Below are positions 1 to 7,576 of a stretch of 12,436 bases of DNA, piece after piece. Source of the stretch: Multifurca ochricompacta (lineage: Eukaryota > Basidiomycota > Agaricomycetes > Russulales > Russulaceae); contig WTXG01000580.1 in the NCBI GenBank assembly GCA_022496185.1, forward strand, positions 1-12,436. The letters are read 5' to 3'. The notes under the pieces are model-generated. The model was not told where the DNA came from. It searched no databases and saw nothing but the letters and a program-made list of their open reading frames with translations. Position 1 is the stretch's first letter; the number at the start of each line of letters is the position of its first letter. Made by a program: the position numbers and the translations under genes.

Positions 1-1
1 G

Positions 2-780
2 AGCGAAGGTCTTTGGGAGACCATAGCCGAGAGGTTTAAGGACGCCTTCACTGATGGACAGGCCAAACAGAAGGCTGCACGAGAACTAAAGTCCCTCAGG
101 ATGGAAAAAGGAGAACTTGACGCATACGTAGCCAAGTTCAGAAGTTTAGCCAACAGAGCTGGCTACGACACAGACAAGGAGGCCACACTGGACTCTTCTC
201 CCAGGGACTACCCAACCCCCTGGTCAAGAACATCATACAGTTCCATCATCCCATGATTGGGACACCTGGGTCGATGCCACGGCGGCAACAACAAGATTAC
301 TTGGACTTCCAGACATGATTTGGAGTCGATACCAAGAAGGAAAAACCAGAGATCAGTGGAAGGCCGCCTTTGGAGTCAAGCCTGCCCAGCATACCCAGCG
401 GGACCCAAATGCTATGGACACCTCCACAGATCAAGCCCGAGCTCGAGCGACGCTTACAGAGGATGAGCGACAACCCTCATGAAAGAAGGACGCTGCTTCC
501 ATTGCAGAGCATTGGGGACATGTCTCAAGACTGCCCAGAAGGGAGCACAAGTTGCTGCCACCACTGCGGCGCCAGAACATCCCACTCAGAATAACCACCA
601 ACTGTGGACAAGCGGTCTAAAGAAGAAGGTTCAGGATATATGGGCTAACATGATGAAGGAGAGTGAGGAAGTGCGCGCCCTACTAGTAGAAAAGGCATTT
701 GCAAAAAGGATTTTTGTTAGGCTCAAACCCATCGGCCTGGGTGCAAGCACTCCATGTTACCTCTGTGTATGCTAGTCGAT
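2..780 (+). pseudogene. gag: gag C-terminal half with zinc knuckle (element 1), multiply frameshifted
   Basis: Gag forms the cytoplasmic particle that packages element RNA. The reading opens in frame at base 2 (SEGLWETIAERFKDAFTDG) and matches element 2 gag closely. The RFKDAFTDGQAKQKAAREL block, the QGLPNPLVKNIIQFHHP block and the QQQDYLDFQ block are all present, but in different frames. One-base deletions are visible by comparison near 194, near 340 (GGAAAA stretch), near 475 and near 522. A compensating pair lies between about 250 and 300. A TGA at 316-318 stands where element 2 has an arginine codon. A CCHC zinc knuckle starts near 497 (CFHC) and is split by the deletion near 522, so its His and last Cys fall in another frame. 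The downstream linker to protease (about 600-780) is recognisable only by similarity to element 2. Confidence 0.85.
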
Positions 781-823
781 TCAAATCATTGAAAATACCA
801 GTCCATTTTGAAACTAACAGAGG

Positions 824-1123
824 ATGGCCGATCGAGACATCTTAGTGGACTCAGGAGCCACAGACAATTTTATTCACCCATGACTACTTAGAACAATGGG
901 TTTGGGATGACTGGCACTTCCCCAGGAAAAGAACATTTGGAACATTGATGGGACGGCCAATCGTGCGGGAAAGATCACTCACTACACGGATCTGAGGGTC
1001 CAGGTTGGAGAAGCTACAAAGAACATTTGCTTCCTAATTACGGATCTGGGAGACGAAGACCTTATCCTGGGATACCCGTGGCTCACTGCATTCAAACCCA
1101 AGATCAATTGGGCGGATGCAACG
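824..1123 (+). pseudogene. pol: Aspartic protease domain of pol (element 1)
   Basis: This retroviral-type aspartic protease would cleave the Gag-Pol polyprotein inside the particle. In the frame starting at 824 the active-site motif DSGATDNF is intact, with the catalytic Asp codon at 848-850. The second conserved hydrophobic-Gly motif follows as LGDEDLILGYPWL (about 1049-1084). Two TGA stops interrupt it, at 881-883 and 908-910. Element 2 has AGA (Arg) at the position of the first. The frame is otherwise open and continues directly into RT. The true N-terminal boundary is unclear because the gag-protease linker is scrambled by indels, so the start given is the first ATG of the open frame, not a proven start. 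Confidence 0.85.
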
Positions 1124-2599
1124 ATGGATAAAGAATCGTACCCCACCATCATCACATCAATGGGCTATGATTACACAGTCAGACATCCAACGATAAAAGC
1201 TACCGGCACAGAAGAAGAAGACCCAGGCTACTGCTATGTCGCCAAAGCGTCAGAATTAGCTCAAAAAGCGATACAGGGGCAGACAGAAAAAACATACAGC
1301 GACATAGTGCCGAGTACCTACCATCGGCATTGGAAGGTATTTTCCGAGGAAGAATCCCAGTGTTTTCCACCCTCCAGACCATGGGACCATGCCATAGACC
1401 TACTCCCAGATACACCAACTGCCATAGATTGTAAAATCTACCCACTGTCCCAGTCGGAGCAGGTAGCATTAATGGAATTCCTCGAAGAACATTTGGCAAA
1501 AGGTTACATTTGCCCATCCAAGTCGCAGTATGCCTCACCCTTCTTCTTCATCAAGAAGAAGGATGGCAAGCTGCAGCCGGTTCAGGATTATTGACGAATC
1601 AATGCATACACCGTGAAAAATGCCTACCCCCTGCCACTCATCTCTGAACTCATCGACACTATGAGGGATAAATCTCTCTTCTCAAAAATGGACATGCGGT
1701 GGGGCTACAACAACGTTAGAATCAGGGAAGGTGACCAGTGCAAGGCAGCGTTCAAGACAAATCAAGGGTTGTTTGAACCCAATGTCATGTTCTTTGGTCT
1801 CACGAATTCGCTGGCAACATTCCAGTCTATGATGAATCACATCTTCCGCGATCTTATTCTCACAGGAGAAGTAGTGGTCTACATGGACGACATCCTGGTC
1901 GCTACCTCAGACAATTTAGACCACCATCGAGACCGAGTGCACCAGGTACTGGACATATTACAAGAACATGACCTGTATCTCAAACCCGCTAAATGTTCCT
2001 TTGAGCAACGGAGTGTTGAGTACCTAGGAGTCATCTTGGAAGGAGGACGAGTGGGTATGGACCCCATTAAAGTACAAGGGATCCGAGAGTGGCCAGTGCC
2101 AACTTGTGTCAAAGATGTCCAGTCGTTCATCAGATTCTGCAACTTCTACTGACGATTCGTCAAGGGGTTTTCGGGCATAGCGCGACCACTGAACGACCTA
2201 CTGAAAAAGGATGTACCATGGCATTGGGGTGCGACACAGCAGCAAGCATTCGAGCAGATTAGGGACCTTGTTGGTTCAGAACCAGTACTCATCCAGCTGG
2301 ATCTAAGTTGCCCCTTCGAACTAGAGGTGGATGCCTCTCACTTTGCAAACGGAGCAGTATTATACCAAAGGGATGCCACACAAGTACTTCACCCAGTGGC
2401 ATACTACTCCGAGACCTTCTCCCCAGCCGAAAGGAACTATGACATTTGGGATAGGGAGCTCCTAGCCATAGTCAAGGCATTATGACACTGGCAACCCTAC
2501 CTGGCAGGAACCCCACACAAGACCATCATCCACACTGACCATTCCAATCTATTATATTGGAAAGAGCCCCACAAAATTAGTCAACGCGTGGCATGAGAG
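1124..2599 (+). pseudogene. pol: Reverse transcriptase and first part of RNase H (element 1 pol)
   Basis: RT copies element RNA to cDNA and RNase H removes the RNA strand. One frame runs from the protease to 2599 with no frameshift but with four TGA stops, at 1592-1594, 2150-2152, 2483-2485 and 2594-2596. Visible RT motifs are SPFFFIKKKDGKLQ before the first stop, FSKMDMRWGYNNVRI with the first catalytic Asp at 1691-1693, FFGLTNSLATFQ, and the catalytic YMDD at 1880-1891. RNase H follows: ELEVDASHFANGAVL (Asp at 2330-2332), WDRELLAIVKAL (Glu at 2456-2458) and IIHTDHSNLLYW (Asp at 2537-2539). The RNase H fold is cut at 2599 by the solo LTR and resumes at 3513. Each TGA sits where the gypsy RT family usually has arginine, for example next to the RIN and RFVK motifs. 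Confidence 0.93.
2595..2599 (+). repeat. Target-site duplication (left), GAGAG
   Basis: GAGAG directly precedes the TG of the inserted LTR and is repeated exactly after its CA end at 3508-3512. Five bases is the usual TSD length for Ty3/gypsy integrases. Confidence 0.88.
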
Positions 2600-2772
2600 T
2601 GTAACGGGTGAAGCTCCGTGTACACTTAGAAACAGGAAGGGCAAAGAGAAAAGTGACCTGAGTCGTTGGGCGTACCGCGGAGGCAAACGTCACGCGTCAA
2701 GCAATGACCAGGAACTGTGTCACCCACAGTGGTTTTGCAACCACGATGACGGCGTTCTGAAACTGGAGGAAG

Positions 2773-2893
2773 CTGCAGCCCCAAGAGGACAAGATCCAAA
2801 GGATCGAGTCACACAGGGAGGCAGTGTACCATTAGCACTATGTATCGAACTCGTGTAGACAGTTACTCACCTGCAGCCCCAAGAGGACAAGAT
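2773..2893 (+). repeat. 23-bp direct repeat pair inside the solo LTR
   Basis: The 23 bases at 2773-2795 recur exactly at 2871-2893 (core CTGCAGCCCCAAGAGGAC), 98 bp apart. The second copy lies about 30 bp upstream of the TATA-like sequence at 2922. They may be repeated promoter elements, but that is inference. Confidence 0.85.
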
Positions 2894-3053
2894 GGGGGCT
2901 ACAGGCTGTTACAGAGGGTCTTATATACATTTCTCAGTGTAACGAGGTAAGCAGTAAGTGTAAGCAAGAATCAGCAAGTATCAGTCAGCTGTATTGCTGA
3001 CTGAGCCTTATCTTTGTGATTCATAAGCTGCTTTACTCTGCTGACTGATCATG

Positions 3054-3090
3054 CTCCACAATGTGATGTCATAATGACGTCATTGTGGAG
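3054..3090. repeat. Near-perfect inverted repeat with TGACGTCA core
   Basis: The arms CTCCACAATG (3054-3063) and CATTGTGGAG (3081-3090) are exact reverse complements. The inner part is also nearly palindromic and includes ATGACGTCAT (3074-3083), the consensus for ATF/CREB-type bZIP proteins. It could be a regulatory site of the LTR or a hairpin; the sequence alone cannot decide. Confidence 0.6.
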
Positions 3091-3507
3091 TAGATAACTG
3101 ATATGTGATCTAGTCCTTAGGTCTGGAACACGTCTATCTACTGATACATGTGGTTCTGTGCTAAAATTGGCCATGGCCCAACCTGGGCCCTTATCTAGAG
3201 CTCCACTTACCTAGAACCTTCTAGGCTGGACTCTTCTTATCTTGATAACAGCTCCACTTGGTCTAGAACCGTCCAGACTGTGGGGCCTTGCCTATTGTGG
3301 TAAACACAATAGAGAATCGACTTGTTGTTGTTGAGTGGCTCTTGTGCTGACTAAGCAGCATGTGACTTATTACATGTGACTCGGTCACATGATCCATGTC
3401 ACGACTACATTCCCATGATCACGTGTTGAGACTGCTGGGTAATCTTCCCACAGTCATGTGATCCAAAAGGGAGGAAAATAAAGGAAAAATAAAATAGAGC
3501 CGTGACA

Positions 3508-3512
3508 GAGAG
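3508..3512 (+). repeat. Target-site duplication (right), GAGAG
   Basis: This is an exact copy of 2595-2599 and marks the right boundary of the solo LTR insertion. Confidence 0.88.
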
Positions 3513-3842
3513 GTCTTGGAGTTGGAGGAATATAACTTTATGTTGAAACATATCGCAGGGAGCCAGAACGCCAGAGCAGATGCATTATCACGAAGGCCAG
3601 ATATGCATACAGGAGAGGACGACAATAATGACATTACTGTCCTCCCGGAAGAGGTCTTTGCAAAAACAGCCATGGTCAGTCTCCACGACATGGACCTTTG
3701 GGCACAAGTTTCCCAAAATATGAACCAAGACCTGTGCCTTTCATGGGCCAACGCTCACAATTTAAAGAAAATTGACGGTCTTTGGTGGAAAGACAGGGAT
3801 CGACTTGTTGTCACCAGTGGCGACAACATTAAGAGGGGGTGA
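3513..3842 (+). pseudogene. pol: RNase H C-terminal part and RH-IN linker (element 1 pol)
   Basis: Reading resumes right after the right TSD as VLELEEYNFMLKHIAGSQNA, followed by ADALSRRPD. The last RNase H Asp (ADALSRR) is encoded at 3579-3581. This is the typical gypsy RNase H ending, in which the final Asp precedes Ala-Leu-Ser-Arg. The linker then runs to a TGA at 3840-3842. That stop is created by a frameshift: the integrase frame begins three bases earlier, and loss of one G in the G run at about 3834-3838 would explain it. There is no sign that the split between RH and IN is natural, since this family encodes them in one polyprotein. Confidence 0.9.
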
Positions 3843-5107
3843 TCCATTTTCATCACGACCTTCCCTCTGCTGGCCATCCGGGCATCGCCAACACCTACGC
3901 CCTGGCTAAAAGAGACTATTGGTGGCCCAACATGAAAAAGGACATTGAAAGCTACATACAAGGATGTGCGTCATGTCAAGCAAATAAGGTGAACACGCAC
4001 CCGAAGATCCCACCAATGCACCCCATCACTCCTACTGCATCAACCCCATTCCAGACCATCGCCATGGACTTCATTGTCAAGCTGCCCAAATCACAGGGCT
4101 TTGACACTATCCTCACAATTACGGACCATGATTGCTCCAAAGCGGCCCTTTTTATCCCCTGTAACGAAACCATCACAGCCAAAGGAGTGGCAAAACTCTA
4201 CCTGAACCACATATACCGCCACTACGGGCTCCCCAAGAAGATCATTTCTGATAGGGATACTCGTTTCACATCGGCATTTGCAAAGGCCTTATGCAAAACA
4301 TTGGACATCACGCAGAACATTTCTACGGCATACCACCCCCAAATGGACGGACAGTCGGAACGGACGAACCAATGGCTAGAACAGTACCTCCAATTCTGGT
4401 GCAACAGCAGGCAAGATGACTGGGCAGAATGGCTATCAACCGCGGAGTTTGCCCATAACTCGTGGCCCAATGGCATGACAAAAGCTACCCCTTTTTCCCT
4501 TATCATGGGCTGGACCCCATGCACCACATGGACAGATAAGCCCGCCAACGTCCCGTCAGTAACCAAACGGATAAGCCAATGGGAAGAACTGCGACAATCG
4601 GCCAATGAGAATCTGGTAAAGGCGCAACAACTTCTGACAGCACGGCCAAGCATGTTCACACCTTATCGGACCAATGACTGGGTATGGCTCGAGGGCAGGA
4701 ACATTCACACGTCACACCCCTCGGCCAAACTAGCGCCCCGACGTCACGGACCCTTCCAGATCACAAGGAAGCTGTCGGATGTATCATATGAATTGAAATT
4801 GCTGCCGAAATGGAAGATCCACCCAGTCTTCCATGCCAAGCTTCTGACCCCTTACAAGGAAACCTCCATTCACAGAGAAAACTTCCCAAGACCCCCGCCT
4901 GACCTTATTGATGGCAAAGAAGAGTGGGAAATGGAATGTGTTCTAGACTCCAAGCGACAGGGCCGAGGGTGCAGATTGTACTACCTAATCAAGTGGAAGG
5001 GATTCCCAGACTCCAACAATTCGTGGGAACCCGCCAGAGATATCTTTGCCCTGGACCTTATCTCGGAGTTCCACATCCGACATCCAGAAGCGCCTAAGAA
5101 TGCTTAA
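3839..5107 (+). CDS. pol: Integrase with GPY/F module and C-terminal chromodomain (element 1 pol, intact segment)
   Basis: Integrase inserts the cDNA into the host chromosome. This 422-codon open segment is the longest intact coding piece in the window. In order it holds an HHCC zinc-binding domain (H6, H13, C43, C46); the catalytic core with D77 (AMDF), D138 (SDRD) and E174 (QSER), the last two separated by 35 residues as in the D,D-35-E family; a GPF version of the GPY/F module at 304-306; and a chromodomain at about 361-411 with WEMECVLD, YLIKWKGF and NSWEPARDI. Chromodomains in this position define chromoviruses and direct insertion toward marked chromatin in relatives. The stop at 5105-5107 is probably the natural pol end. 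The start at 3839 (GTG) is only where this frame begins after the frameshift. The product would not be made alone. Confidence 0.93.
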   Translation: MIHFHHDLPSAGHPGIANTYALAKRDYWWPNMKKDIESYIQGCASCQANKVNTHPKIPPMHPITPTASTPFQTIAMDFIVKLPKSQGFDTILTITDHDCSKAALFIPCNETITAKGVAKLYLNHIYRHYGLPKKIISDRDTRFTSAFAKALCKTLDITQNISTAYHPQMDGQSERTNQWLEQYLQFWCNSRQDDWAEWLSTAEFAHNSWPNGMTKATPFSLIMGWTPCTTWTDKPANVPSVTKRISQWEELRQSANENLVKAQQLLTARPSMFTPYRTNDWVWLEGRNIHTSHPSAKLAPRRHGPFQITRKLSDVSYELKLLPKWKIHPVFHAKLLTPYKETSIHRENFPRPPPDLIDGKEEWEMECVLDSKRQGRGCRLYYLIKWKGFPDSNNSWEPARDIFALDLISEFHIRHPEAPKNA

Positions 5108-5143
5108 AAGAACTGCCCCAAGCCCCCATCGATTCCCCAGTAC

Positions 5144-5464
5144 ATGCTCTCTCAGCAACGTTCTAACACCATCCACTCAATCATGTCTTTTGTTGCTGCC
5201 AATGCCACTGTTGATGCCTTCACTGCCACCACTGTGGTGGTTGAAAATTTCCCTTCCGCTCATCCCTCCACACGTCCCTCCTCCCCAATCGACTATGAAG
5301 CTGCTGAGGCCCGGGTCAAGAACCAGTCCCCAAACCCGAATGACGACTTCGAACACAGTGAAGAGCCGCACCTGAACGACCTGTTAGGTATGGAATTAGA
5401 TGATGAAGTGCCTGAATTCCCCTTTTCGCCAATAACCCCAATTCCTCGACCTACTTCCCCTTGA
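5144..5464 (+). CDS. Acidic, proline/serine-rich ORF downstream of pol (element 1 extra region)
   Basis: An open frame of 106 codons starts 36 bases after the pol stop. A second possible start is the Met of MSFVAANATVDAF at 5183. It is rich in Ala, Thr, Ser and Pro, then acidic (DDFEHSEEPHLNDL, MELDDEVPEF), ending in a Pro run. I recognise no domain. It may be the N-terminal part of the zinc-knuckle protein that follows: the next frame opens at about 5436 and overlaps its end, so a single-base change near 5440-5464 could have separated them. Alternatively it is a separate small ORF or chance. The compositional contrast with the helical segment after it suggests a disordered tail. Confidence 0.5.
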   Translation: MLSQQRSNTIHSIMSFVAANATVDAFTATTVVVENFPSAHPSTRPSSPIDYEAAEARVKNQSPNPNDDFEHSEEPHLNDLLGMELDDEVPEFPFSPITPIPRPTSP

Positions 5465-5471
5465 AATTACC

Positions 5472-6379
5472 ATGGCTGACGGAACTGTCACCATCGCCAA
5501 ATACATCTTCTACACTAATGGAGGGATGGACATAGCCAGGTGTATGAAGAAAGATGGCCCTGTCTATGGGGCCCCGGTCTATTTAGAAGAGAGGTATACA
5601 GGGTGCCTCCATCACACAATGACTGACGAGCAGCTCAGACACCTGGCTGCCGAGGACTCCTGTGCCTTCGCAATCGACGAGGTACTGAACAATATGCGCC
5701 TTCCACGTCTCAAAGCTGAGGTGATGAGACTGCGGAAGAATCTGACACTGTGCACCACACTCAACAAGCAATATAAAGAACATGCGAAGATGATGGCAAG
5801 GCTGACAAACGGATGTTCCAGGTCGAGCAGGAGTTGGTGGAGATAAGGAAGAGGCTAGAGATAGGGGATGCCTATCAGACGATCACTGAACGGTACGCCG
5901 ATACATATGCATGACCCCTCCCCCCACGGTCATTAGGGGCCGCCCCAAGGCTGATACCGAACCGATTCGAAATGCCGCGCATGCATGAGAACCCTTGTGG
6001 AGAGACGTGCTGGCGATGTGATAGTAAGTATCACATTAGCTGGAACTGCCCCTTGAACCGCAAGTGGTGCCGGCACTGTCGCAGCAACCTCCATTGGAGC
6101 TGGTTCTGCATCTTCCGCCGAGTGGGAGTCGCCCCAATGATCGTCAATCCGTCGGGGTGGTGCGGCAAGTGCCTCCGCCACAACTCAGGACATCGTGAGT
6201 TGGACTGCCCGATCCACGACATGTGCTGCCTATGTGGCCAGTGCGGGCCATACGGGTTCCTTCGTACCCACCAGTGTCCACAGGATTCAGACAAGGAGAA
6301 CTACATGATGGATGATCGTAATGTAGCCGACAATTACTTGGAGTTGGTACAGGATGATGACGGTACGAGTCGTTTCTAG
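5472..6379 (+). pseudogene. Extra 3' ORF: helical region plus tandem CCHC zinc knuckles (element 1)
   Basis: ATG at 5472 opens MADGTVTIAKYIFYTNGG and leads into a charged helical stretch (PRLKAEVMRLRKNLTL) likely to coil. A one-base frameshift near 5805-5815 moves reading to another frame (VEQELVEIRKRLEIGDAYQT), which is open to 6379 except for one TGA at 5912-5914. The C-terminal part from the Met codon at 5972 has two perfect C-x2-C-x4-H-x4-C knuckles (C13, C16, H21, C26 and C33, C36, H41, C46, counted from that Met). A third is C-x2-C-x6-H-x4-C (C64 to C79). A further Cys/His cluster follows at 85-102, then an acidic tail. Knuckles of this sort bind single-stranded nucleic acid in Gag proteins. 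That this protein binds element RNA is inference. It is separate from the gag knuckle near 497 and lies after the chromodomain, where most chromoviruses have no gene. Confidence 0.72.
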
Positions 6380-6396
6380 CTGGGTCTGCTAGAACC

Positions 6397-6410
6397 AGAA
6401 GAGGGGGTGA
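6397..6410 (+). promoter_or_regulatory. Polypurine tract before the 3' LTR
   Basis: AGAAGAGGGGGTGA sits directly before the TG of the LTR. It is almost all purine and is in the position where the RNase H-resistant primer for plus-strand synthesis lies in LTR retrotransposons. Confidence 0.85.
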
Positions 6411-7002
6411 TGTTACAATCTCTACCGAGCAACCCCATTTTCTTCCACCTCCCCAACGATGACCCATCCCTGCCACCTACCCTACACTTCATGATCATGT
6501 CCCTGTCCTGGGACCCATCACGTGCCTTGCTTCCTTCCCCGTGACTTGCTTTGGACTTGTTGACTCGTTGTGTACCTATGTTTGACCTCTTATCTCTTAT
6601 CTTGTTATCTCTTTATCTTTACGTTCGGACACTTACTTAATACCCTATCAGAAGCCCGACTTTACGCCGTCCGCTTCCGTATATTTGGGCCCACCTGACT
6701 CCGCTATCTTATCTATAGATGCCCACTCGATTATGTATATAAGCTTGCTGTAACTACATTGTAGACCTCAGACTCGACTTATTGAATACATCGGTGTTTG
6801 TCTTCTGGACTTCCCTTTGAACCCTTTGACTCAATCGTCTCAGTGCTTTTGGCACTTCCTGCTTAACATTGTCACTAGGGAACAGCCCCTTTGACTTTGA
6901 CTCTTCCACTGAAACTCCAAGAGGTCCTATTGGCCTCTTATCTGAACACACGAACAAAGCTGTCGCACAAGTCATGCAGGACATCTCACACTGGACGTAA
7001 CA
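6411..7002 (+). repeat. 3' LTR of element 1 (592 bp)
   Basis: The LTR starts TGTTACAATC after the polypurine tract and ends GGACGTAACA. The ends form a 6-bp inverted repeat, TGTTAC/GTAACA. Length nearly equals the 593 bp of the element 2 LTR. The two share position and sequence of the TATA box, the putative start site 34 bp below it, and a block CTCAGTGCTT.TGGCACT, but are otherwise diverged. The segment is pyrimidine-rich in U3. Because the 5' LTR is outside the window, LTR-LTR age cannot be read here. Confidence 0.9.
6736..6743 (+). promoter_or_regulatory. TATA box in element 1 LTR
   Basis: TATATAAG lies 326 bases into the LTR. AGACTCGACTT at 6770-6780 begins 34 bases below its first T and corresponds to the self-priming sequence of element 2. 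The spacing is identical in both LTRs. Confidence 0.7.
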
Positions 7003-7145
7003 CAGACAATAAAGATGAGGGACAAAGGCTATTGGCCAAAGGAGAATCACATGCTATACTGCACATTACTAAGTCTATCACTAATCAGCTGAGTAAGGAG
7101 AGAAGGAATGTAATAAAGATAACATAAAAAGTCCGATACTCCGGA
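7003..7145. other. Short spacer between element 1 LTR and hAT remnant
   Basis: This stretch follows the LTR. Its first five bases, CAGAC, would be one copy of the element 1 TSD. No reading frame here resembles the hAT N-terminus. An open frame to 7127 exists but begins inside the LTR and is probably chance. Confidence 0.5.
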
Positions 7146-7166
7146 ATCTAATCTAATCTAATCTAC
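7146..7166. repeat. Short tandem repeat (AATCT)n
   Basis: Four consecutive units of AATCT, the last followed by AC, lie directly before the first readable hAT codons. The run may sit in an intron or at the damaged 5' edge of the hAT gene, because CTACAG at its end could be a splice acceptor. Confidence 0.7.
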
Positions 7167-7281
7167 AGCTGAAGCGAAACATAGATGCCTGAAGCATCTC
7201 CAGACACTTCCTGTGTCAACATCATTTACATGCAAGAATCTACTGCATGCTGTGACTCAATTCATTGCTATTGATGATCAG

Positions 7282-7329
7282 GTGAGTATGTAGCTGATCT
7301 AGTTTGACACTACTGAATATTGTGCTTAG
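7282..7329 (+). other. hAT intron (48 nt)
   Basis: GTGAGT donor and CTTAG acceptor, with TACTGAAT as a plausible branch site. Removing it joins FIAIDDQ to SLAVASK in frame. Confidence 0.82.
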
Positions 7330-7576
7330 TCTCTGGCTGTGGCAAGCAAAACAGCATTCCAAAATTGTCTGGTTGCAATGAGGCCCCAAACCATCTCATA
7401 TGACCTTCCAACTACTAACAATGTTGTAAAGCACTTGCATAATGAGTTTGTCCAACAGTTGGAGGAACTGAAAGCAGATATTGAGGTGATTAACAGTTTG
7501 TTAGATAAGAGTGAGTTAGACTTACTGCCATTGCATTACAGAAAGCCCCAGGCTTGATCTCTGCCACTGCAGATGG

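Larger units (their letters stand above)
2600..3507 (+). mobile_element. Solo LTR (908 bp) of a different retrotransposon, inserted in RNase H
   Basis: The segment begins TGTAACGG and ends CCGTGACA. These ends are TG...CA and form a short imperfect inverted repeat with one mismatch. It is flanked by the perfect 5-bp duplication GAGAG. Removing it with one TSD copy joins the RNase H reading directly (VLELEEYNF follows). It has no long ORF and no second LTR inside, so it is best read as a solo LTR left by LTR-LTR recombination. It contains a TATA-like TATATA at 2922-2927, two AATAAA signals very close to its 3' end (3477-3482 and 3488-3493), a 23-bp direct repeat (2773-2795 and 2871-2893) and a hairpin at 3054-3090. 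It is unlike the element 1 and 2 LTRs and longer than both. Orientation is uncertain but the TATA and AATAAA suggest +. A very small non-autonomous element without its partner LTR is the alternative. Confidence 0.85.
1..7002 (+). mobile_element. Element 1: Ty3/gypsy chromovirus, 5'-truncated by the window edge
   Basis: The order gag (C-terminal part), protease, RT, RNase H, integrase, chromodomain, extra 3' ORF, polypurine tract and LTR defines a Ty3/gypsy chromovirus on the + strand. The 5' LTR and gag N-terminus lie before base 1. The element is inactive: it has frameshifts in gag, at least eight in-frame TGA codons, a one-base deletion before integrase and a 908-bp solo LTR in RNase H. The TSD cannot be tested because only one flank is visible; the five bases after the 3' LTR are CAGAC (7003-7007). 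The gag and protease parts are clearly homologous to element 2 at the other end of the window, but the two LTRs are much diverged, so they are two subfamilies or two old lineages rather than recent copies. Confidence 0.95.

Noticed and set aside
257..466. Open frame over gag of element 1
   Set aside because: It overlaps the out-of-frame gag sequence. Element 2 shows the true gag reading in other frames.
1200..1538. Minus-strand frame of 112 codons
   Set aside because: It lies antisense to conserved RT-linker sequence and shows no domain; a shadow frame.
2600..3507. Spliceosomal intron in pol
   Set aside because: The segment has TG/CA ends, inverted termini and a perfect 5-bp duplication, all marks of LTR insertion. 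It lacks a GT...AG pattern at the breakpoints.
3419..3751. Minus-strand frame of 110 codons
   Set aside because: It crosses the boundary between the solo LTR and RNase H, so it cannot be an ancestral gene.
3833..3842. Programmed frameshift between RNase H and integrase
   Set aside because: The shift is at a G run and explained by one lost base. The family encodes both domains in one frame and other decay surrounds it.
4222..4659. Minus-strand frame of 145 codons
   Set aside because: It is antisense to the intact integrase core and has no recognisable motif.
5046..5375. Plus-strand frame overlapping the end of pol and the acidic ORF
   Set aside because: Low-complexity Pro/Leu/Ser composition in an alternative frame; it overlaps the chromodomain codons.
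6144..6476. Minus-strand frame over the zinc-knuckle ORF and LTR start
   Set aside because: It runs through the LTR boundary and is opposite clear CCHC knuckles.
6891..7127. Plus-strand frame starting in the LTR and ending beyond it
   Set aside because: It spans the LTR/flank junction, so it is not a conserved gene.
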